A stretch of DNA of 10,058 bases from Acidimicrobiaceae bacterium (GTDB taxonomy: Bacteria > Actinomycetota > Acidimicrobiia > Acidimicrobiales > MedAcidi-G1). The notes beneath the pieces were generated by a model. The model made no database searches. It was not told the origin of the DNA and saw only the letters and a program-made list of their open reading frames with translations. Below, piece by piece: positions 5,503-10,058 of the stretch; position 1 is the first letter of the stretch; the number at the start of each line of letters is the position of its first letter. Both the position numbers and the translations under genes were made by a program. The DNA is taken from the NCBI GenBank assembly GCA_003541675.1, contig DPMC01000283.1, forward strand, positions 574 to 10,631, in the 5' to 3' direction.

Positions 5503-6438
5503 ATGGCCCACGGCCGTATCACCGGTTGGGCGACCCATCTTCCCGAACGCCGGCTCACCAACCACGATCTCGCTGAGATCGTGGACACCACCGACGAGTG
5601 GATCCGTGAACGTAGTGGCATCGGGGCCCGCCACGTCGACGGCAAGGTGACCGAGATGTCGGCGGAGGCCGGGCGCGACGCACTGGCCATGGCCGGCGTG
5701 GACCCCGCCGATGTGGACCTCCTCCTGCTAGCCACCTGCAGTAGTGACCAGCAATTTCCGGCGAGCGCCTCGGTTGTCCAGCAAGAGTTGGGTATGTCCT
5801 GTGGCGCGATTGACCTGAACGCGGCCTGCTCAGGCTTCGTCTACGGCCTGGTCACCGCGATGCAGTTCGCCGAGGGCGGCATGGAAACCATCCTGCTCAT
5901 CGGCAGTGATGCCCTTAGCGGCATCACCGACTGGACCGACCGGGGAACTTGCGTCCTATTCGGCGATGGTGCCGGCGCCGTGGTCATCCAACGCTCCGCC
6001 GACGCACCGACGCTGCTGGGCTGGGACCTCATGTCGGACGGCTCGGCCGCGTCCATCCTGACCTGCGAGCACGGCGGGAAGATCTTTATGAACGGCAAGG
6101 AGGTCTTCCGTCGCGCCATCCTGGCCATCGAGGGTGCGGCCACTAGAGCCCTGGAACGGGCTGCCGTGTCCATGGACGACATCGCCCTGGTGGTTCCCCA
6201 CCAGGCCAATATCCGAATCATTGAGGCTGCCCTGAAGCGGCTCGGCATTCCTATCGGAAAGGCCGCCATGGTGCTCGAGCACACCGGCAACACGTCCGCC
6301 GCCTCGATCCCCCTGGCCTTCGTAGACGCTCTCGGCAAGGGTCGGGTCGATCCCGGCGACCTGGTTCTGATGGTCGGATTCGGTGCCGGAATGTCCTCGG
6401 CAGCCGCTGTGGTCCGCTGGGACCCACCCGGCGCCTGA
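5503..6438 (+). CDS. fabH: Beta-ketoacyl-ACP synthase III (FabH)
   Basis: FabH starts type II fatty-acid synthesis by condensing an acyl-CoA primer (acetyl-CoA or a branched starter) with malonyl-ACP. The 311-residue length fits the family (about 310-330). The catalytic triad is intact: Cys109 in NAACSGF, His233 in VPHQAN, and Asn263 in TGNTSAAS. The N-terminal signature DTTDEWIRERSGI (28-40) and the C-terminal GFGAGMSSAA (292-301) are also typical. The ATG at 5503 is chosen because GGAG (5493-5496) lies 6 nt upstream and the protein then begins at the first beta strand; the earlier ATG at 5410 adds an unrelated 31-residue tail overlapping the cysQ start. No acpP, fabF or fabD is adjacent, so it may be a stand-alone copy. 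The ABC-F gene follows after 27 nt and is probably co-transcribed. Confidence 0.95.
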   Translation: MAHGRITGWATHLPERRLTNHDLAEIVDTTDEWIRERSGIGARHVDGKVTEMSAEAGRDALAMAGVDPADVDLLLLATCSSDQQFPASASVVQQELGMSCGAIDLNAACSGFVYGLVTAMQFAEGGMETILLIGSDALSGITDWTDRGTCVLFGDGAGAVVIQRSADAPTLLGWDLMSDGSAASILTCEHGGKIFMNGKEVFRRAILAIEGAATRALERAAVSMDDIALVVPHQANIRIIEAALKRLGIPIGKAAMVLEHTGNTSAASIPLAFVDALGKGRVDPGDLVLMVGFGAGMSSAAAVVRWDPPGA

Positions 6439-6465
6439 CCCGCCTCACAACCCGGACCCTCCACC

Positions 6466-8454
6466 ATGCTCACCGCCACGGGGCTGTCGCGTGCCTTCGG
6501 TCCGCGCCTGCTATTCCATGACGTTGCACTCCAATTAGGGGCCGGCCGGCGGGTGGCTCTGGTAGGCGGCAACGGCACCGGCAAGACCACGCTGATAGAG
6601 ACCATCGTCGGGCTTCAGGAACCCGACACAGGGGAGGTCCATCGACCACGGGATCTGCGGATCGGCTACCTCCCCCAGGAACTGCCGACCGAGACGGGGA
6701 GATCAGTGTTCGAGCAGGTCATGCTGGGTGCCGGGCCGGTCACGGAACTGGCCACCCGAATCGAGGATCTCGGAGTACGGATCGGTGCCGCGTCGGGCGA
6801 CGAACAGGCCCGCCTCCTGGACCAGTTCGGTGAGGCCCAGTCACGCTTCGAGCAGATCGGCGGTTACGCCGTGGAGGCCGACGCCCACCGAATCCTCTCG
6901 GGGCTCGGCTTCGACTCGGCCGACCACGACCGACCCATGGACGAGATGTCCGGTGGCTGGCGAATGCGTATCGCCCTGGCCCGCCTCCTGTTATCGGCCC
7001 CCGACCTCCTGATCATGGATGAACCCACCAACCACCTCGACGTGGACAGCGTCGCGTGGCTGGAGCAGCACCTGGCCAACTGGTCGGGGGGCCTGTTGTT
7101 CGTCAGCCACGACCGGGACTTCATCGATGTGGTGGCCAATCGGATCCTGGAACTGTCCGGCAATCGGATCACCGAGTACGTGGGCGGGTTCGCCGAGTTC
7201 GTAGTGGCCCGCGAAGAGCAGTTGGCCGCCCAGCGGGCCATCGCCGCCCAGCAGAGCCGCCAGGTGGCCCAGACCGAGAAGTTCATCGAACGGTTCCGCT
7301 ACAAGGCCAGCAAGGCCCGTCAGGTCCAGAGCCGGGTCAAGGCCCTGGAGAAACTCGACCGGATGGTGGTCGACAAACCCGATGACCCGGCCAGCCGGTT
7401 CGGGTTCCCCAAGCCACGGCGGTCATCGCGTCTGGTCGCTGAACTCCACGACGTCACGGCCGGCTACCCGGCCGAAGGCGGGACCAGCGTCCCATCGAGC
7501 GACCAGTCAGGCAACGAGCCGGGCGACGAGATCATCCTGCGGAATGTGACCTTCGACGTGGAGCGGGGTCGCAAGGTGGCCCTGGTCGGTCCGAACGGGG
7601 CCGGCAAGACCACGCTCGTCCGGCTCCTAACCGGCGACATGCCGCCGTTGGCCGGGCAGGTGACTCGGGGCACCAACGTCGACCTTTCCCACTTCGACCA
7701 ACTCCAGGCCGAGATACTCGACGATCAACGCACCGTGCTCGACGAGTTCAAGACGGTTCCCGGCGTGGGGGTCGACGGTCGCAACCCACGGACGTACCTG
7801 GCCTCCTTCGGCTTCCGAGGCGACGCCGTCGACCGCCGTGTGGGCGACCTGTCAGGTGGAGAGCAGACCCGACTGGCACTGGCCAAGACGTTGGCCGTCC
7901 CGGTCAACCTTCTGGTACTAGACGAGCCCACCAACCACCTAGACCTGCCGAGTTGCGACGTCCTGGAGGACGCCCTACTGGCCTACCCGGGCACCGTCGT
8001 GCTCATCACCCACGACCGCCACCTGATCCGATCGGTCGCCGACTGCGCCGTCGAGGTCAGGGACGGCAGGGCAACCTGGCACGAGGGCGTCCCCGACCGG
8101 GTGCTCTACCCGGTGAAGGTGGACTCGACGCCTGCCCCGTCATCCCACGGTGCGACGGCCCGTCGCGGAAACGGAACCCCGGACGGAAACCAGAAGGGCG
8201 GTGGCCAATCTGCCGGGAAGGGCCGCCAACGCGATCCACGACAGGGCCTCCAGCGGAAGTTGGGGCGGGCCGAAAAGCAGTGGGAGGCCGCCGAGGCCGC
8301 CGTGGTGGAGGTCCAGGAGCGTCTGGCCGACCCCAACCTGTACCAGGACCCCGACGGTGCCGCCGCCGTAGTTGCCGAGCACGAGGCGGCCAAGGACCGG
8401 GCCGCCGAGCTGATGGCCGAATGGGAACGCCTCAACCTACAACTCGCTGACTGA
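6466..8454 (+). CDS. ABC-F family ATPase (translation factor type, YheS/Uup-like)
   Basis: ABC-F proteins are soluble twin-ATPase proteins that bind the ribosomal E site and adjust stalled or hibernating ribosomes; some give antibiotic resistance. This one has 662 residues and no membrane segment. The first ATPase domain has GGNGTGKTT (34-42), MSGGWRMR (161-168), [12 protein letters not shown] (181-192) and SHDR (214-217). The linker (about 240-325), which contacts P-site tRNA in this family, contains a basic [18 protein letters not shown] stretch. The second domain has GPNGAGKTT (375-383), LSGGEQTR (462-469), [12 protein letters not shown] (482-493) and THDR (515-518). Both catalytic glutamates (186 and 487) are present. 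A Gly/Arg/Ser-rich hinge (about 553-592) leads to a predicted C-terminal coiled coil (about 593-660). The pattern is nearest to housekeeping YheS/Uup-like members, with no extended resistance-type linker obvious. The ATG at 6466 has only a weak upstream GGA. Confidence 0.95.
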   Translation: MLTATGLSRAFGPRLLFHDVALQLGAGRRVALVGGNGTGKTTLIETIVGLQEPDTGEVHRPRDLRIGYLPQELPTETGRSVFEQVMLGAGPVTELATRIEDLGVRIGAASGDEQARLLDQFGEAQSRFEQIGGYAVEADAHRILSGLGFDSADHDRPMDEMSGGWRMRIALARLLLSAPDLLIMDEPTNHLDVDSVAWLEQHLANWSGGLLFVSHDRDFIDVVANRILELSGNRITEYVGGFAEFVVAREEQLAAQRAIAAQQSRQVAQTEKFIERFRYKASKARQVQSRVKALEKLDRMVVDKPDDPASRFGFPKPRRSSRLVAELHDVTAGYPAEGGTSVPSSDQSGNEPGDEIILRNVTFDVERGRKVALVGPNGAGKTTLVRLLTGDMPPLAGQVTRGTNVDLSHFDQLQAEILDDQRTVLDEFKTVPGVGVDGRNPRTYLASFGFRGDAVDRRVGDLSGGEQTRLALAKTLAVPVNLLVLDEPTNHLDLPSCDVLEDALLAYPGTVVLITHDRHLIRSVADCAVEVRDGRATWHEGVPDRVLYPVKVDSTPAPSSHGATARRGNGTPDGNQKGGGQSAGKGRQRDPRQGLQRKLGRAEKQWEAAEAAVVEVQERLADPNLYQDPDGAAAVVAEHEAAKDRAAELMAEWERLNLQLAD

Positions 8455-8469
8455 CCAGGGCCCGCTGAC
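8445..8469 (+). repeat. Short dispersed repeat, copy 1 (at the ABC-F stop codon)
   Basis: These 25 bases match 9938-9961 at 22 positions, with two substitutions and one 1-base gap. The shared core is CTGACCAG, then CCCGCTGAC. The copy begins in the last three codons of the ABC-F gene and runs into the spacer before surE. CTGACC occurs twice within it. I do not recognise the element. Confidence 0.45.
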
Positions 8470-8505
8470 CAACGCCCCACTGGCCAACCAGGTCGCGACG
8501 CTCAC

Positions 8506-8511
8506 TACGGT
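8506..8511 (+). promoter_or_regulatory. Candidate -10 element for surE
   Basis: TACGGT fits TANNNT and ends 8 bp before the surE ATG, the arrangement seen for leaderless transcripts in actinobacteria. No clear -35 is present. The GGGA at 8513-8516 could also be read as a weak SD, in which case surE is simply an operon member behind the ABC-F gene. Confidence 0.25.
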
Positions 8512-8519
8512 CGGGAACC

Positions 8520-9347
8520 ATGCGAATTCTGGTCACCAACGACGACGGCATTGACTCGGTGGGCCTCCACGAACTGGCCCGGGCTCTGGTCGACCTCGGC
8601 GAGGTCACAGTGGTGGCCCCCGATGCCGAATACTCGGGAGCCGGCGCCTCGCTCGGGGCCATGCACCTGATCCGCCCCGAGGTCCATGACGCGACCATCG
8701 ATGGCATCGACCGCTCCTGGTCGGTCAGCGGCCCGCCGGGGTTGTGCGTCATCTACAGCCGCCTCGGTTTGTTCGGCGACCCATTTGACCTAGTGGTGGC
8801 TGGCATCAACCCAGGGATGAACGTCGGACGGTCCGTGTACCACTCGGGCACCGTGGGCGCCGCTCTTACCGCACGCAATGGAGGCACTACAGGCATCGCC
8901 GTGAGCCAGGCCGTCACCGGTTGGGGCATCGAGGGTCAGGGGGCCGACGAGGTGCTGATCGATCAGCACTGGGCGACGGCAGCCACGGTGGCCCGCTCCG
9001 TGGTGGAGGCAATGGCCCAGAACCCACCGGATACAGCCGAGGTGCTCAACGTGAACGTCCCCAATATCCCGTTGGGTGAACTGCAGGGTTGGCGCCACAC
9101 GGTGACCGGATCGGCTCCCCCTCGAAGCCTGACTACTGCCGACATGGTCCCCAAGGAGGGCCATGCCGGGAGCTACCGGGTGGAGATGCACTGGGGTGAA
9201 GCCGGCGAACTCCCCGTCGACACCGACGGTGGCGCAGTGATGGCCGGTCTGGTCAGCCTCAGCCGCCTGAACCGCCTGCACGATGAGCCGCCCCCGGCCA
9301 ATGACCCGGCAGCTCGCGGCCTCGATGATCTACTGGGTCGAGCATGA
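8520..9347 (+). CDS. surE: 5'/3'-nucleotidase SurE
   Basis: SurE is a metal-dependent phosphatase that removes phosphate from nucleoside 5'- and 3'-monophosphates, and in some species from short polyphosphate; it is linked to stationary-phase survival. The protein opens with MRILVTNDDGI, giving the metal ligands Asp8 and Asp9. Ser39 in YSGAG and Asn97 in AGINPGMN complete the expected metal site. SGTVGAAL (109-116) is the family's second signature. At 275 residues it is a little longer than the usual 245-265, with a Pro/Ala-rich C-terminal tail. The ATG at 8520 is fixed by the motif at the extreme N-terminus. The SD is weak. Its stop overlaps the next gene's start (ATGA), indicating coupled translation. 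Confidence 0.95.
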   Translation: MRILVTNDDGIDSVGLHELARALVDLGEVTVVAPDAEYSGAGASLGAMHLIRPEVHDATIDGIDRSWSVSGPPGLCVIYSRLGLFGDPFDLVVAGINPGMNVGRSVYHSGTVGAALTARNGGTTGIAVSQAVTGWGIEGQGADEVLIDQHWATAATVARSVVEAMAQNPPDTAEVLNVNVPNIPLGELQGWRHTVTGSAPPRSLTTADMVPKEGHAGSYRVEMHWGEAGELPVDTDGGAVMAGLVSLSRLNRLHDEPPPANDPAARGLDDLLGRA

Positions 9348-9934
9348 CCGAACCCGGATCGACACCAGTCTGGTACGTGGCCTACGGGTCCAATCTGCTG
9401 GCCGCCCGGTTCGACGCCTACCTTCAGAGTTGCGGCGACGACACGCCGTGGGGATCCCATCGGGGTGCCACCGACCCCCGTCCGGCAACCGGTGACAGAC
9501 GGGTCGTGGTCCCCCATCCGGTGTTCTTCGGCGGCCACTCCTCACGTTGGGGCGGCGGCTGCTGCTTTTGTCCTGACGAACCCACATCGGCCGGCCGACG
9601 AGACGTGGTGGGTCGGGCGTGGCGCATCACGTGGGATCAGATGGCCGACGTGGTCGCCCAGGAGAACGGCCGGCCCACTGAAGACGCCTTCCTGCCCTCG
9701 GAACCGCCTGCATCTGGTGAGTCCGTCCGGGTGCTGGACGGGATCATCGACCTGCTGATCGGCATGGATCGAATCGATGACGAGCCGGTCTGCACGCTGG
9801 GTTCCACGGCCCCTCCGCCCGCGGGACCGCCCAGCATGTCGTATCGGGCCGTGCTGGCCGCCGGTATGGCCGAGATGGGCCTCCTGCCCGAAGAGGCCGA
9901 ACAGCACCTGCTGGATCTCGACCGCAGTCGCTGA
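9344..9934 (+). CDS. Gamma-glutamylcyclotransferase-fold (GGCT/AIG2-like) protein
   Basis: This is a 196-residue protein of the GGCT-like fold. Near the N-terminus WYVAYGSNLLAARFDAYL carries the diagnostic YGSN motif (14-17), which forms the substrate-binding loop in this fold. A glycine-rich stretch (about 63-72) and VVGRAWRITWDQMADVVAQE (88-107) follow; Glu107 is a plausible equivalent of the catalytic glutamate, but this needs a structural alignment. Known members release 5-oxoproline from gamma-glutamyl amino acids or gamma-glutamylamines, but many bacterial YGSN proteins are uncharacterised and some actinobacterial ones carry misleading names. Cysteines at 73, 74 and 76 (CCFC) are unusual. 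The start overlaps the surE stop by four bases (ATGA), so expression is coupled to surE. There is no signal peptide or membrane segment. Fold confidence is good; the substrate is unknown. Confidence 0.8.
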   Translation: MTEPGSTPVWYVAYGSNLLAARFDAYLQSCGDDTPWGSHRGATDPRPATGDRRVVVPHPVFFGGHSSRWGGGCCFCPDEPTSAGRRDVVGRAWRITWDQMADVVAQENGRPTEDAFLPSEPPASGESVRVLDGIIDLLIGMDRIDDEPVCTLGSTAPPPAGPPSMSYRAVLAAGMAEMGLLPEEAEQHLLDLDRSR

Positions 9935-10019
9935 GCACGCTGGCTGACCAGACCCGCTGACGACACCGGTCGATCCGGATGGGCAGGCCGAAGCCTGCAC
10001 CCGACAGGCGCGTGCTCAG
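9931..10019. terminator. Inverted repeat spanning the 3' ends of two convergent genes
   Basis: CTGAGCACGC at 9931-9940 is the exact reverse complement of GCGTGCTCAG at 10010-10019. Each arm contains the stop codon (TGA) of the gene on its side. The 69 bp between the arms hold a smaller hairpin, GCAGGC (9983-9988) with GCCTGC (9993-9998), extendable by GG/CC past a bulged A. Either transcript could fold a 10-bp stem here, so this is a good candidate for a two-way terminator. There is no T-tract. Confidence 0.45.
9938..9961 (+). repeat. Short dispersed repeat, copy 2 (after the GGCT-like gene)
   Basis: This is the partner of the element at 8445-8469, starting 4 nt after the stop codon and overlapping the left arm of the inverted repeat by three bases. 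Both copies sit at the 3' end of a plus-strand gene. Confidence 0.45.
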
Positions 10020-10058
10020 ATGGTGATGAGGCCGCCGTTGGGCGAGATCCACTGGCCG
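10016..10058 (-). CDS. C-terminus of a short-chain dehydrogenase/reductase (SDR), cut by the right edge
   Basis: The minus strand reads GQWISPNGGLITI and then TGA at 10018-10016. Classical SDR enzymes commonly end this way: a (T/N)GQ-hydrophobic stretch, a GG pair, and a few hydrophobic residues. NAD(P)-dependent oxidoreductases of the 3-oxoacyl-ACP reductase type are the nearest guess. Only 13 residues are visible, so the assignment rests on this tail alone and the substrate is unknown. It converges on the GGCT-like gene with an 81-bp gap. Confidence 0.6.
   Translation of the reverse strand, partial: GQWISPNGGLITI

Noticed and set aside
5841..6605. 254-residue minus-strand frame opposite fabH
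   Set aside because: Shadow frame. The plus strand has the full FabH catalytic triad.
9744..10052. 102-residue minus-strand frame at the right end
   Set aside because: It is out of frame with the SDR-like C-terminus and lies mostly antisense to the GGCT-fold gene. The short SDR tail in another frame is more convincing.
1..10058. Mobile element, phage, CRISPR, defence or biosynthetic island
   Set aside because: No transposase, integrase, regular spacer array, toxin-antitoxin pair or synthetase module is visible. Composition and codon use are uniform across the large genes.

Overview
The window is GC-rich chromosomal DNA with strongly GC-biased third codon positions. It uses GTG and TTG starts as well as ATG, and several starts lack a good Shine-Dalgarno (SD) site. 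The gene families look actinobacterial: a long, two-tailed hibernation factor, a CysQ of the mycobacterial type, and an actinobacterial-type lipoprotein. An uncultured Acidimicrobiia-like actinobacterium is a reasonable guess, but the sequence alone does not prove it. There is no transposase, integrase, phage gene, CRISPR array, rRNA or tRNA. It reads as ordinary housekeeping chromosome.

Layout. Bases 1-140 (minus) are the start of a lipoprotein gene cut by the left edge. Bases 141-564 have no recognisable large gene but hold several inverted repeats and one 26-codon small ORF with a good SD. Then come class I fumarase (565-2196, +), facing a fumarylacetoacetate-hydrolase-family enzyme (2215-3108, -) across an 18-bp gap. 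A divergent intergenic region (3109-3256) leads to a ribosome hibernation factor with two C-terminal S30AE domains (3257-4024, +) and coaE (4053-4733, +). The 3' end of coaE overlaps by 50 bp the 3' end of a CysQ-type phosphatase (4684-5421, -). An 81-bp divergent region separates cysQ from fabH (5503-6438, +). An ABC-F ATPase (6466-8454), surE (8520-9347) and a gamma-glutamylcyclotransferase-fold protein (9344-9934, ATGA overlap) follow on the plus strand. The C-terminus of a short-chain dehydrogenase enters from the right edge on the minus strand (10016-10058).

How the genes fit together. Fumarase serves the TCA cycle, and the FAH-family neighbour probably handles a related 2-oxoacid. The hibernation factor and the ABC-F protein both act on the ribosome. 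CoaE makes CoA by 3'-phosphorylation. CysQ is expected to destroy 3',5'-ADP (PAP), which is released when phosphopantetheine is moved from CoA to acyl carrier protein. FabH joins acetyl-CoA to malonyl-ACP. SurE is another nucleotide phosphatase. This CoA/PAP/fatty-acid theme is inferred from neighbourhood only.

I found no clearly new biological system. The best leads are non-coding: a 10-bp inverted repeat enclosing the stop codons of two convergent genes at 9931-10019, a short imperfect repeat shared by 8445-8469 and 9938-9961, and the structured leader with a small ORF ahead of fumarase.
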